Positions 1 through 8,323 of a stretch of 64,000 nucleotides of DNA are shown one piece after another. The translations under genes and the position numbers were made by a program. Each line of letters begins with the position of its first letter. Positions within the stretch are counted from its first letter, which is position 1. The notes beneath the pieces are model-generated. The model had not been told where the DNA came from and did not search any database. It saw only the letters and a program-made list of their open reading frames with translations. This DNA comes from UBA5336 sp964415675 (lineage in GTDB: Bacteria > Pseudomonadota > Alphaproteobacteria > Caulobacterales > Hyphomonadaceae), in NCBI GenBank assembly GCA_964415675.1, contig CAYQBG010000010.1, positions 1 to 64,000 of the forward strand, in the 5' to 3' direction.

Positions 1-10
1 TTGATTTTAT

Positions 11-85
11 TGGAGCGGGCGATGAGATTCGAACTCACGACCCCAACCTTGGCAAGGTTGTGCTCTACCCCTGAGCTACGCCCGC
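11..85 (-). tRNA. tRNA-Gly (GCC)
   Basis: Read on the minus strand the sequence folds as a full cloverleaf. The acceptor stem GCGGGCG pairs with CGCCCGC, the D arm carries GCTCAGGGGTAGAGC, and the T arm carries GTTCGAATC. The anticodon stem CAACC/GGTTG closes the loop TTGCCAA, giving anticodon GCC, which reads the glycine codon GGC. The 3' CCA is encoded. Confidence 0.96.
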
Positions 86-268
86 ATCCGGTGATGGGTA
101 GACCGTGTTTGGCCACGGCCAGAGAGGGGGATAAAGCGCATCGGGGGCGCGTTTGCAAGGGGGTTTTTCGCGGGCATGTTTGGGCTCGCGCCAGTCGGGT
201 TTCGCCGGAGCCTTAAGCGCGGGCCGCCTGACCGGCCTGCGCACGCTTCTGCGCCGGGCGGCCCCGCG

Positions 269-2578
269 TCACACGCCGTCCAGGGCGGCGGCGATCTTTT
301 CCGGGCGGCGGAAGGTTTCGGCGAAGGTTTCGGCGGGATAGAAATCGGCAGCTTCATCCTCGCCGCGATTGACGTGCCAGCCGATCAGGGCTTCGGCGCG
401 GGGGCTGGAGGCGGTGTAATAGCCCTCCGGGGTCCAGAGGATCCAGTCGCGGTCCGCCGGGGCGGTGTCTTTCGGGCCGTCGGGCAGGTGGATGAAGAGA
501 GCGAGCAGCTCGGCACCGTCCTCTGCCGCGTGCCAGCGGATTGTGCCGTCGCCATAGGCGGCGAGGAGGAGGCGACCGGAGCGGGCGAGGTTGACGCCCC
601 GGACGACGCCCGGCACGGGGCGGTTCCAGATCTCGCTGCCCGTGGCGTCAAAGCGGCGGAGCGACCAGTCCGCGCCAAGGATGAAGCTGTCTCCGCCCGG
701 CGCGATGGCGAGGCTGCGGGCGGTTTCATATTGTTTCAGCGTGATCGGCGCGCCGGCGAGGGTTGGGCGTGTCGTGTTGACCCAGCCTTGAATGTCGAGC
801 CCGTCCGTCCTGGCCGGGGCGAGGCCGGGCGAGGCGTCTGGCGTGTCTGTGAGGCTGAGGGCGGCGAGGTCGAACAGGACGGGGGTGTCGCCGCCAAAAT
901 CGAGGCCGAAGCGCAGGCGCATTCCATCGGCGGAGACGGTGAAATGCTCGCCCAGCTTGCCGCGCAAATCGGCGATTTCCGGGGATTTGCTCAGGATTCG
1001 GACGCCGTATGCGCTGTAAAGGGCGAGGCTCGGCTCATGGCTGGCGAGGGCGAGGCCACCATCGGGCATGGGCGCGAGGTCCATGATCGTATTGGCCGGG
1101 CCGGGCCAGGGGCGGCGCGCGCCGCGCCCGGCATCGTCCCAGGTGAAGAGGCGTTCGCTGCGCCCACCGCCAGACCTGCCCCCCGCAGCGAGGCGCAGGC
1201 CCGTCCCCGCCCCGCCGAGCCAGGCGACGCTGCCAAGATTGCCGCCGGAGAGGCCGTTCGTGTCGGCGCTGTAAAGGCGCGTCAGGCTGGCGGCGTCCAG
1301 CACGTCCACACTGAGGCTGTCTTTATAGCCCACGGCGAGGCGCGCGCCCTGCGGGCAGACCGCGATGCCAGAGGGCCGCTCGCCGCCGGGGGCACGGGCC
1401 TTCGCGATCAGCTGGCCATCAGGGCCATGGAGGCGGACATGGCCATCATTGCAGGTGCTCGCCAGGCGGCCATCTGCGGCGAAGGCGCGGCCGTAGACCT
1501 GGCCGTCATAGTCTTTGTCCTGCCAGACCTGCCGCCAGCCCGCCGTCTCCCAGACGCGGATGCCGTTCTTGCCGCCCAGCCCGGCGGCGAGGCGGGCGCC
1601 ATCGGGGCTGGCTTCCAGGTCAAGCACCACATTGGGCAGGGGGCCGAGGCGGGCGCGCACCACGCCGGTGTCCGTGTCGAAGATGGTGATGTGGTGGCCG
1701 CCTCCGCCCGTCTTCATCCACCCCCCCGCCGCGACCCAGCGCCCGGCCGGGTCCATGGCCACGGCAAAGAGTTTGCCTTCATCGCCCTCGCCAATGGGCG
1801 GGCGCAGACTGCGGATCAGCCGCCCCCCGGGCAGGGCCCAGAGCTTCACCGTCTTGTCATCGCTTCCGCTCGCCATCATCGCGCCATCACCGGTGAGCGA
1901 GATGCGCCCGATGTTGGCGGTGTGCATGGCGGGGGCGAGGCGGAGGGTGATGTCTGCCGGGTCCGCATCGGGGCGCTCGGGCAGTCGCGCGGGCGCAGGG
2001 GCGGCGGGCATGGCGGCGCGGGCAGGCGCACCGCCCAGCGTCCGCAACCGCTTTTCCGCCATGCGCCGATACATGGCGAGGCCATTATATTCCTCAAGGA
2101 AGGCTTCCAGCGCCTCGCGGTCGCCGTCTGGCAAGAGGCGCCAGTCATGCTGGGCCGCGCGGGTCAGCGCCTCGGTGTCGCTGGCCGCGCCGCCAATGCC
2201 GGTGGGGCGCACGCCAAGACTGACCAGCGCCTGGAACAGCCCCTCAAAATCGCGCCATTCCGGCGTGTGCATGGTGTTGAAGGGCGGCGGAAGCTGGCTG
2301 GCGGAGAGATCCTCGGTGCGCACGCAGATGAGTTTCTTCTGGTCGAGCGCCATGGCCGCCTCGGCGGGCACCCATTGGCTGGTCAGCGCGGGCGGCGACC
2401 AGATCGTCACCACGGCCTGCGCGCGTTCGATATTGGTCTTGATCACCGTGCCGAAGAACTGGCCCGGCAGAAGGTTCACGTCATACCATGGCTTGAAGCC
2501 GCGCCGGGTCAGCTCATCGGCCAGCGCCACGGTCGGCTCCGGCACCCGCTGCGAATAGGAAAGAAAAACGTCGGCCAT
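269..2578 (-). CDS. TIR domain-WD40 repeat protein
   Basis: A 769-residue predicted cytoplasmic protein. Residues 1-130 form a TIR domain: it opens with the strand FLSYSQ (5-10) and keeps the SQWVPAEAAMAL segment (67-78), whose Glu73 sits where NAD-cleaving TIR domains have their catalytic glutamate. A Pro/Ala linker (about 183-208) leads into a WD40 beta-propeller from about 218 to 700, with a clear repeat SGSDDKTVKLW (237-247). The last 60 residues carry WTPEGYYTAS and IGWHVNRG, a tail often seen on bacterial caspase-like or WD40 sensor proteins. Bacterial TIR proteins either hydrolyse NAD+ or make cyclic-ADP-ribose signals, often in anti-phage defence; that role is inference here. The gene stands alone, with no SMC, Thoeris or Argonaute partner. 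The start is supported by GAGGGGACGAG just upstream. Confidence 0.88.
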   Translation of the reverse strand: MADVFLSYSQRVPEPTVALADELTRRGFKPWYDVNLLPGQFFGTVIKTNIERAQAVVTIWSPPALTSQWVPAEAAMALDQKKLICVRTEDLSASQLPPPFNTMHTPEWRDFEGLFQALVSLGVRPTGIGGAASDTEALTRAAQHDWRLLPDGDREALEAFLEEYNGLAMYRRMAEKRLRTLGGAPARAAMPAAPAPARLPERPDADPADITLRLAPAMHTANIGRISLTGDGAMMASGSDDKTVKLWALPGGRLIRSLRPPIGEGDEGKLFAVAMDPAGRWVAAGGWMKTGGGGHHITIFDTDTGVVRARLGPLPNVVLDLEASPDGARLAAGLGGKNGIRVWETAGWRQVWQDKDYDGQVYGRAFAADGRLASTCNDGHVRLHGPDGQLIAKARAPGGERPSGIAVCPQGARLAVGYKDSLSVDVLDAASLTRLYSADTNGLSGGNLGSVAWLGGAGTGLRLAAGGRSGGGRSERLFTWDDAGRGARRPWPGPANTIMDLAPMPDGGLALASHEPSLALYSAYGVRILSKSPEIADLRGKLGEHFTVSADGMRLRFGLDFGGDTPVLFDLAALSLTDTPDASPGLAPARTDGLDIQGWVNTTRPTLAGAPITLKQYETARSLAIAPGGDSFILGADWSLRRFDATGSEIWNRPVPGVVRGVNLARSGRLLLAAYGDGTIRWHAAEDGAELLALFIHLPDGPKDTAPADRDWILWTPEGYYTASSPRAEALIGWHVNRGEDEAADFYPAETFAETFRRPEKIAAALDGV

Positions 2579-2718
2579 CTCGTCCCCTCACTCCGGTGCC
2601 TACAATATACGCGGCTTGCGTGCGTGCAACCGCGTGGGGGCTTGCGCCGCAGGGCAGGGCGCGACAGTCTTGGCGGGGAGTGAAAGCCTGCCGCCCGCCA
2701 CTGATGGAGCCTTAGCCG

Positions 2719-4140
2719 ATGCGCCGCCTGATCGCCCTTGCGCTTGCCGCCCTTGCCCTGCCGCTTGCCGCGCCCGCACAGGAGGCCGCGCCGATCCCCG
2801 ATGAGATCCGCGCGGCGGCCGAGACGCTGATCGAACGGGGCCTTGCCGATGAGGTGGGGCTGAAATTCGTCGAGGATCTCACCACCGAAATCGGCCCGCG
2901 CCTGGCCGGCAGCGAGGCGGAAGCGCGCGCACGCGACTGGGCGATGCGTGAGCTGAAAGAGCTCAATTTCCAGATCGTGCGCACGGAAGATTTCACCATC
3001 CCTTTCTGGAGCCGCATTCGCGAGGAAGCGCGCGTCACCAGCCCGGCCGAACAACCGCTTGTGATCACCGCGCTGGGCGGTTCTGCGGCGACGCCTGAGG
3101 GCGGGGTTGAGGCGGAAATCGTGCGTTATGAGAGCCTTGCGCAGCTGCGCGCCGCGCCGGCCTCTGATGTGGAGGGCAAGATCGTCTTCCTTGATGAGCC
3201 AATGACGCGGACCATGGACGGGTCGGGCTATGGCTGGGCGGTGCGCAAGCGGCGGGCCTGCGCCGCCGATACGGTGGAGAAGGGCGGGCTGGCCTGCCTC
3301 ATCCGCTCGGTCGGCACACAAGCGCGGCGTTTTCCCCATACTGGCATGATGGCGCGCGGCGAAGCCGAAGGCGCCGGCCCGGCGGCCGCGCTCTCCCCGC
3401 CCGATGCCGACCAGCTGGCGCGGCTCCTGGAGCGCGGGGCCGTGGAGGTGTTTCTCGACATTCAGGTGGAGACACGGCGCGGCGCGCCGTCGGGCAATGT
3501 CATCGCGGAAATCGAGGGCGATGAGCGCCCCGAAGAGATCGTCCTGATCGGCTGCCATCTCGACAGCTGGGACCTTGGCACGGGCGCGGTGGATGATGGC
3601 GCGGGCTGCGGCATTGTCGTGGGCGCGGCGAAACTGATCATGGAGCTTGATGAGCGCCCGGCGCGCACGATCCGCGTGGTGCTCTATGGCGCCGAGGAAG
3701 TCGGCCTCTTGGGCGCGGACGCCTATGCGCGCCGGCATTCCGAAGACCTCGACAAGCATGTCTTTGCCTCGGAAAGCGATTTCGGCGCCGACAGGATCTG
3801 GCGTTTCGAGACCAATTTCGGCGAGGGTGCGCTGGACTATGCCCGTGCGATCCAGGATGTGCTCGCCCCGCTCGGCATCCTGCCCGGCGGAAACGAGGCG
3901 CGCGGCGGGCCCGATATCGGCGTCCTGCGCCGCTCCGGCGTGCCGGTGGTGACGCCGCGCCAGAACGGGCAGGACTATTTCGACTATCACCACACGCCCG
4001 ATGACACGTTTGACAAGATAGAACCGGATGCCTTCCGCCAGAATGTCGCCGCCTATGCGGCCTTCAGCTGGATTGTCGCGGAAACCGGCTGGGACCTGCG
4101 CAAGCGCGCAGACGGGGAGGCCGGCGCTGCAACCGAATGA
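2719..4140 (+). CDS. M28 family zinc aminopeptidase, exported
   Basis: A 473-residue protein with a signal peptide (about 1-20, cleavage near APA-QE). A PA-like insert (about 110-200) is followed by an M28 catalytic domain. Visible metal ligands and catalytic residues are His280/Asp282 in GCHLDSW, Asp292 in AVDDGAG, the Glu326-Glu327 pair in YGAEEVGLLG, Asp354 in SESDFG, and a His in DYHHTPDD (about 425). The set is complete, so an active periplasmic or secreted metallo-aminopeptidase or carboxypeptidase Q-like enzyme is likely; substrate preference cannot be read from the sequence. A GGAG motif lies 9-12 nt before the ATG. It is divergent from the TIR-WD40 gene, and its 3' end overlaps the start region of the next ORF. 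Confidence 0.92.
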   Translation: MRRLIALALAALALPLAAPAQEAAPIPDEIRAAAETLIERGLADEVGLKFVEDLTTEIGPRLAGSEAEARARDWAMRELKELNFQIVRTEDFTIPFWSRIREEARVTSPAEQPLVITALGGSAATPEGGVEAEIVRYESLAQLRAAPASDVEGKIVFLDEPMTRTMDGSGYGWAVRKRRACAADTVEKGGLACLIRSVGTQARRFPHTGMMARGEAEGAGPAAALSPPDADQLARLLERGAVEVFLDIQVETRRGAPSGNVIAEIEGDERPEEIVLIGCHLDSWDLGTGAVDDGAGCGIVVGAAKLIMELDERPARTIRVVLYGAEEVGLLGADAYARRHSEDLDKHVFASESDFGADRIWRFETNFGEGALDYARAIQDVLAPLGILPGGNEARGGPDIGVLRRSGVPVVTPRQNGQDYFDYHHTPDDTFDKIEPDAFRQNVAAYAAFSWIVAETGWDLRKRADGEAGAATE

Positions 4141-4729
4141 AGCGCGCCTGAGGCCGCTCCTGGCCGGCGTCGCCGATGCGACAGGGCTGGCCGCTCGTGA
4201 GGCGGCGCGCACGCGCGAGGATCCCGGCGCCTGGCGCTGGGTCGCGGTCGGGCTCGTGATCGCGCTTCAGGGGGCCTGCGTGTGTGCGCTGTCGGGATAT
4301 GAGACGGCAGATCCGGTCGATGTGCTCGATCCGGCGAGCGCGAAGAAGCTCGCCCAATGGGATGCGCGCGAAGCGGGACTGGCGCGCGGGCCGCGCCCGG
4401 CCGGAAGGCTAGCGGCCATCGAGACGCTCTTGCGGCGGGTCTCCTCGCCAGATTATCTTGAGGTGCCCGAACGGTTGGACATCACCCGCGCCATGCAGGC
4501 CGATGCGCTCGCGCTGGTCGAATTGCGCAATGCGGTGGTGCATTTCACTGGTCAGGGGGGCGGCGTGGAGCCAGGCGGCCTGAAAGGCCCGGTTGAGGCG
4601 GTCTGCCGGATCCTTCAGCATCTGCTTGGAGACGCCCCAGCCTTCAGCGCCGCGCCGCATGCCGCGATTCTTGGCGTGATCACACGCGATATTGATGAGG
4701 TGCGCACCGTCAATGCTGCCAGACGCTGA
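4028..4729 (+). CDS. hypothetical membrane-anchored protein
   Basis: The ORF is open for 233 codons, but the true start is uncertain. The first ATG lies 113 nt inside the M28 gene, and no ATG or GTG with a Shine-Dalgarno occurs between that overlap and the first plausible conserved segment. The credible protein begins near residue 40 (LRPLLAGVADATGL). One hydrophobic stretch (about residues 70-90, VAVGLVIALQGACVCAL) could be a membrane segment. The rest is a helical region with RNAVVHF, similar in feel to small nucleotide-metabolism or antitoxin-like helical proteins, but I do not recognise a family. Codon use matches the neighbours, so I regard it as a real gene with an unresolved N-terminus. 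Confidence 0.6.
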   Translation: MPSARMSPPMRPSAGLSRKPAGTCASAQTGRPALQPNEARLRPLLAGVADATGLAAREAARTREDPGAWRWVAVGLVIALQGACVCALSGYETADPVDVLDPASAKKLAQWDAREAGLARGPRPAGRLAAIETLLRRVSSPDYLEVPERLDITRAMQADALALVELRNAVVHFTGQGGGVEPGGLKGPVEAVCRILQHLLGDAPAFSAAPHAAILGVITRDIDEVRTVNAARR

Positions 4730-4777
4730 CGGCCTGTGTTAACAATCAGGTCATCCGCATTCATTAGTGTTGATGTA

Positions 4778-6004
4778 ATGTTGTCTCGCCTGCGCCCTTC
4801 ACTCGCCATTCTGGCGCTCCTGGCCCTTGGTGCAGCGCCTGAGCGGTTCACGCTGGACGAGCTGGAACGGCTGGAGCAGGAAAAGCGCACGGCGCAGGAA
4901 AAGCTGGCCGCGCTAGAGTCGGCGGGCGGGAATACCAGCCGCGACCTTGCCGCGCTTGAAGCCCAGCTGATCAGTGCGGCCATGGAAAGCCGGCGCCGGG
5001 AGGAACAGGCCGCAGCGGCAGAAATGAAGCTCATTGACCTGCGAGCGCGCCTCAATGCCGGCCGGAGCCGCTTGCTGGAAGATCAGGCTGCCCTGGAAGA
5101 CCTTCTCGGATTGCTGGCCTCGAGCGGACGCAGACAGCCGCCGGCACTGATCATCTCGCCAGGGCGGGCGAACGAGGCGGTGCGCCGGGCCATCGTGACC
5201 AGTGACGCCGCGCCGCGACTGGCGGCGCGAACAGCGGAACTGTCGGATGAAATTGAGCGCCTCAACCAGTTGGAGGCTGATGTGCGGCATGAGCGGGCGC
5301 GCCTTGACGCCGCTGAAGCTGTGCTCGCGCTCAAGGAAGCGGAAATCAGTCAGCTTGCCGCTGCCAAACGCGCCGCTTTCGAGGATATCAGCGGCGATGC
5401 CGATGCCTTGCGTGCAAAAGTGGCGGCGCTTGGCGAGCAGGCCAGTGGGTTGCGAGACCTGCTTGAAGACCTGGAGGCGAGCGCGCCGCGCGCCCCGGGG
5501 CGCAAACCGGCCATCCGGCCGCGTCTTGCCAGCATCTCCCCGAATGCGGGCGGCTCTACGGCGAGCGACGCGGTTGTGACAATCGACCCGCAGCCTGACC
5601 TGGCTCCGCTTGGCGAGAGTGCGCTGGGGCGTCTGGCGCGCCCTGTCGCAGGTCTGGTGACGCGCGGTTTTGACGACCGCATGCCCGGGGGCGGCCAGTC
5701 CGAAGGCGTGTATGTGCGTACCCGTCCGGGCGCACAGGTGCTTGCACCTGTTGACGGGCGCATCGAATATGCTGGCAAATTCCGCAGCTATGGTGAAATG
5801 TTGATCTTGCGGACAAGTGACGGATATCATGTTATATTGAGCGGAATGAGCCGGATCTACGCCACACCGGGACAGACCCTGCGATCGGGTGAACCGGTCG
5901 GGCAGATGTCGTCGCGGTCTGCCCCGCCCCCTGAGCTTTATCTTGAGCTGAGGCGGGAGGGCGAGCCGATGAACCCGGCCCGATGGATGAAGCGCGGGCG
6001 TTGA
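4778..6004 (+). CDS. EnvC-like murein hydrolase activator (degenerate LytM/M23)
   Basis: A 408-residue protein from the ATG at 4778; an in-frame start 42 nt upstream would put non-hydrophobic residues ahead of the signal sequence. It has an N-terminal signal sequence (LAILALLALGAA), then long coiled coils (about 20-240) rich in Glu/Arg/Ala/Leu, then a C-terminal LytM domain. The zinc ligands of active M23 peptidases are missing: there is no HxxxD at the domain start (SEGVYVRT instead), and the usual HLHFE is PELYLELR. That is the signature of EnvC/NlpD-type factors, which switch on periplasmic amidases during septum splitting and do not cut peptidoglycan themselves. It sits directly upstream of a CtpA protease, the common envC-ctpA pairing. 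Confidence 0.87.
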   Translation: MLSRLRPSLAILALLALGAAPERFTLDELERLEQEKRTAQEKLAALESAGGNTSRDLAALEAQLISAAMESRRREEQAAAAEMKLIDLRARLNAGRSRLLEDQAALEDLLGLLASSGRRQPPALIISPGRANEAVRRAIVTSDAAPRLAARTAELSDEIERLNQLEADVRHERARLDAAEAVLALKEAEISQLAAAKRAAFEDISGDADALRAKVAALGEQASGLRDLLEDLEASAPRAPGRKPAIRPRLASISPNAGGSTASDAVVTIDPQPDLAPLGESALGRLARPVAGLVTRGFDDRMPGGGQSEGVYVRTRPGAQVLAPVDGRIEYAGKFRSYGEMLILRTSDGYHVILSGMSRIYATPGQTLRSGEPVGQMSSRSAPPPELYLELRREGEPMNPARWMKRGR

Positions 6005-6038
6005 GCCTGATCGCTGAAAGTGAGTGGAGAAGATGCGT

Positions 6039-7361
6039 ATGAGGGCAATGCTGACGGGCGCCGCGATCGGCGTGGTCATGGGGGCTTTGGCCGTGGGCGT
6101 GTCAAGCTTTGCGTGGCCCGATACCCGCGCCGACAATGCGCGCGCACAGACCTATCGCCAGCTTGATCTGTTTGCGGAAATCCTCGCGCGCGCTCAAAGC
6201 GAGTATGTCACCGAGATCGACCAGGCCGAAGCTATGGAAGCGGCCATTGACGGCATGCTGACCTCGCTCGATCCGCATTCGGGCTATCTCTCGCCGGATG
6301 ATTTCCGCGATATGCAGGTCCAGACGTCGGGCGAATATGGCGGGCTTGGCATTGAGGTCACCATGGAAGACGGGTTCCTGAAGGTTGTCACGCCGATGGA
6401 TGACACGCCTGCCAGCCAGGCGGGGCTCGAAAGCGGCGACCTGATGACGGCCATCAATGGCAAGCCTATTGTCGGCCAGACCCTGTCTGACGCGGTGAAG
6501 GAAATTCGTGGGCCTGTCGGAACCGACATCACGATTTCCGTCCTGCGCGAGGGCCAGGATCCGTTCGATGTCACCATGACCCGCGAGGTCATTCGTCCCA
6601 AATCCGTGAACTGGCGGATCGAGGATGAGGATATCGTCTATCTCCGCGTCTCGACCTTCAATGAGCGCACCACCGAACTTCTTGACGAGGCGGTGACCAC
6701 GGTCACGCGAGAGTTTGGCGGCCAACCGGCCGGGATCGTTCTGGACCTGCGCAACAATGGCGGCGGCCTGCTCGACCAGGCAATATCTGTCAGCGACATG
6801 TTCCTTTCGGGTGGCGAAGTTGTATCGACCCAGGGGCGCCAGCCCGGTGATATCGAGCGTTATAATGCCCGTTCCGGTGAGGTTTTCCGCGGGGTGCCTG
6901 TTGTCGTGCTGATCAATGGGGGATCGGCATCCGCCTCGGAAATCGTTGCGGGCGCGCTACAGGATCGCGGGCGCGCGAAAGTGCTCGGCGTGACGAGCTT
7001 CGGCAAGGGGTCGGTGCAGACGGTCATTCCGCTGGGCGCAGAGAAGGGGGCCATCCGGCTGACGACCGCGCGCTACTACACGCCGGCGGGGCGCTCCATT
7101 CAGGCCACCGGGATTGAGCCCGATATCGAAGTCGCCCAGCGCCGCATCAGTGAAGAGGAGCTGAAATCGGTTCGAAGCTGGTCCGAGGCCGACCTGCCCA
7201 ATGCGCTGGGCAATGATGAAGGCAGCCAGCGGCGCGGGCCGCACATTCCCGATGAGCAGCCGCCGGAAGACTATGATGGCGACGACTATCAGCTCGACCG
7301 GGCGCTTGAAGAATTGCGTGGAAATCGCCGGCGCGCGGAAGCCGGGCCGAACGCTGGCTGA
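6039..7361 (+). CDS. S41 family carboxyl-terminal processing protease (CtpA-like)
   Basis: A 440-residue periplasmic or membrane-anchored protease. An N-terminal hydrophobic signal/anchor (about 3-25) is followed by a PDZ domain (about 95-180, GGLGIEV) and the S41 catalytic core. The Ser-Lys dyad is visible as Ser298 in GGSASASEI and Lys323 in SFGKGS, with the 25-residue spacing found in E. coli Prc. The family trims C-termini of periplasmic proteins and controls peptidoglycan hydrolases. I chose the ATG at 6039 because GGAG lies 9 nt upstream; ATG 6033 and GTG 6024 are in frame alternatives. It lies 34 nt after the EnvC-like gene, so the two are probably co-transcribed and act on cell-wall remodelling. 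The C-terminus is acidic and low-complexity. Confidence 0.93.
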   Translation: MRAMLTGAAIGVVMGALAVGVSSFAWPDTRADNARAQTYRQLDLFAEILARAQSEYVTEIDQAEAMEAAIDGMLTSLDPHSGYLSPDDFRDMQVQTSGEYGGLGIEVTMEDGFLKVVTPMDDTPASQAGLESGDLMTAINGKPIVGQTLSDAVKEIRGPVGTDITISVLREGQDPFDVTMTREVIRPKSVNWRIEDEDIVYLRVSTFNERTTELLDEAVTTVTREFGGQPAGIVLDLRNNGGGLLDQAISVSDMFLSGGEVVSTQGRQPGDIERYNARSGEVFRGVPVVVLINGGSASASEIVAGALQDRGRAKVLGVTSFGKGSVQTVIPLGAEKGAIRLTTARYYTPAGRSIQATGIEPDIEVAQRRISEEELKSVRSWSEADLPNALGNDEGSQRRGPHIPDEQPPEDYDGDDYQLDRALEELRGNRRRAEAGPNAG

Positions 7362-7444
7362 GACGCCCCCTCGCCAGACGGGGCGGTGTGCGCTATGGCG
7401 CGCTCCGAAGAAGAGCAGAGTCGAGAGCGGAGCCGCCAAGAGTC

Positions 7445-8176
7445 GTGTCCCATTCCGTGGAATTGTCCGTCGTCGTCCCCGTCTATAACGAGGCCGGCAA
7501 TGTAGAAACGCTGGCAGCTGAGATCGCGCAGGCACTTGATGGCCGCGCCTTCGAAATGATCTTCGTCGATGACGCCTCGTCCGACGAGACCCGTTCGCGG
7601 CTGGTCGAGCTGAAAGCGCGGCATTCGCAATTGCGGGTGCTATCGCACCGGGAGAATTCAGGCCAGAGTCGGGCTATCCGCACCGGTATCCGCGCCGCCC
7701 ATGCGCCGATCGTCGCCACGCTCGACGGAGATGGGCAGAATGACCCGGCCGACCTGCCTGACCTCTACCGCGCCCTGACCCGGGCGGACGCCGCGACGGA
7801 TCTGGAGATGGTGATGGGCCGGCGGGCGAGCCGCAAGGATTCCGCATGGAAACGCCTGGGCTCGCGGCTCGCAAATTCGGTTCGCAGGCGCATGTTGCGC
7901 GATGATTGCGATGATAGCGGCTGCGGCATCAAGGCCATGTCGCGCGAAGCCTATCTGTCGCTCCCCTATTTCGATCACATGCACCGCTATATGCCCGCTC
8001 TGATGCGCGCCGAGGGATATGCAACGGAGTTTCTAGACGTCAATCACCGGCCACGAGGGTCAGGGCGGTCGAAATACACCAATTTCGGGCGCCTCTGGGC
8101 GGCCTTCTCCGACCTTCGTGGGGTGACCTGGCTCATCCGTCGTCGCCGCAATCCGGCCGGCGTGGATGAGTTCTGA
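7445..8176 (+). CDS. glycosyltransferase family 2 (dolichol-phosphate mannosyltransferase-like)
   Basis: A 243-residue GT-A fold enzyme. The nucleotide-sugar site is visible: VVVPVYNEAGNV at the N-terminus, VDDASSDET (Asp42-Asp43), and ATLDGDGQND (Asp94/Asp96) for the metal-binding DxD-like motif. There are no transmembrane helices after the catalytic domain, unlike the long ArnC/GtrB type. The family moves a sugar from a nucleotide donor to a polyprenyl phosphate or lipid; donor and acceptor are unknown here. The start is taken as GTG at 7445, just before the conserved first strand. The reading frame is open further upstream to a GTG at 7388, but that segment is Arg-rich and unlike the family. 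Confidence 0.85.
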   Translation: MSHSVELSVVVPVYNEAGNVETLAAEIAQALDGRAFEMIFVDDASSDETRSRLVELKARHSQLRVLSHRENSGQSRAIRTGIRAAHAPIVATLDGDGQNDPADLPDLYRALTRADAATDLEMVMGRRASRKDSAWKRLGSRLANSVRRRMLRDDCDDSGCGIKAMSREAYLSLPYFDHMHRYMPALMRAEGYATEFLDVNHRPRGSGRSKYTNFGRLWAAFSDLRGVTWLIRRRRNPAGVDEF

Positions 8177-8192
8177 ACCTTAGCGCGCCAAA

Positions 8193-8208
8193 TTGACGCT
8201 AACGTCAA
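8193..8208. promoter_or_regulatory. 16-bp palindrome upstream of etfBA (LiuR-like operator candidate)
   Basis: TTGACGCTAACGTCAA consists of perfect 6-bp inverted arms around CTAA. It lies 116 bp before the etfB start, in the only intergenic gap of this region. From memory it closely resembles the operator of LiuR, a MerR-family regulator of branched-chain amino acid and acyl-CoA catabolism in proteobacteria, whose regulon often includes etfBA. The regulator gene is not in the window, so the assignment is an inference. Confidence 0.5.
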
Positions 8209-8323
8209 CGGAAACTTGATTCTGGCAGTTCGGGCCTATAGCTCTTGCTGGCAGACAGGGGCAGGCTGTGTCATGAATTCGGCTGCCTATTCGTGAAAGA
8301 CCGCAAACCGTAGGAGACCGTCC

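Noticed and set aside
176..2683. Long open frame on the plus strand opposite the TIR-WD40 gene
   Set aside because: It is antisense to a gene with clear domains, its composition is Gly/Ala/Arg-biased low complexity, and it has no ribosome site; GC-rich codon bias leaves such shadows.
2509..4212. Long minus-strand frame opposite the M28 peptidase
   Set aside because: It overlaps a complete metallopeptidase with signal peptide and all ligands; no recognisable domain on the minus strand.
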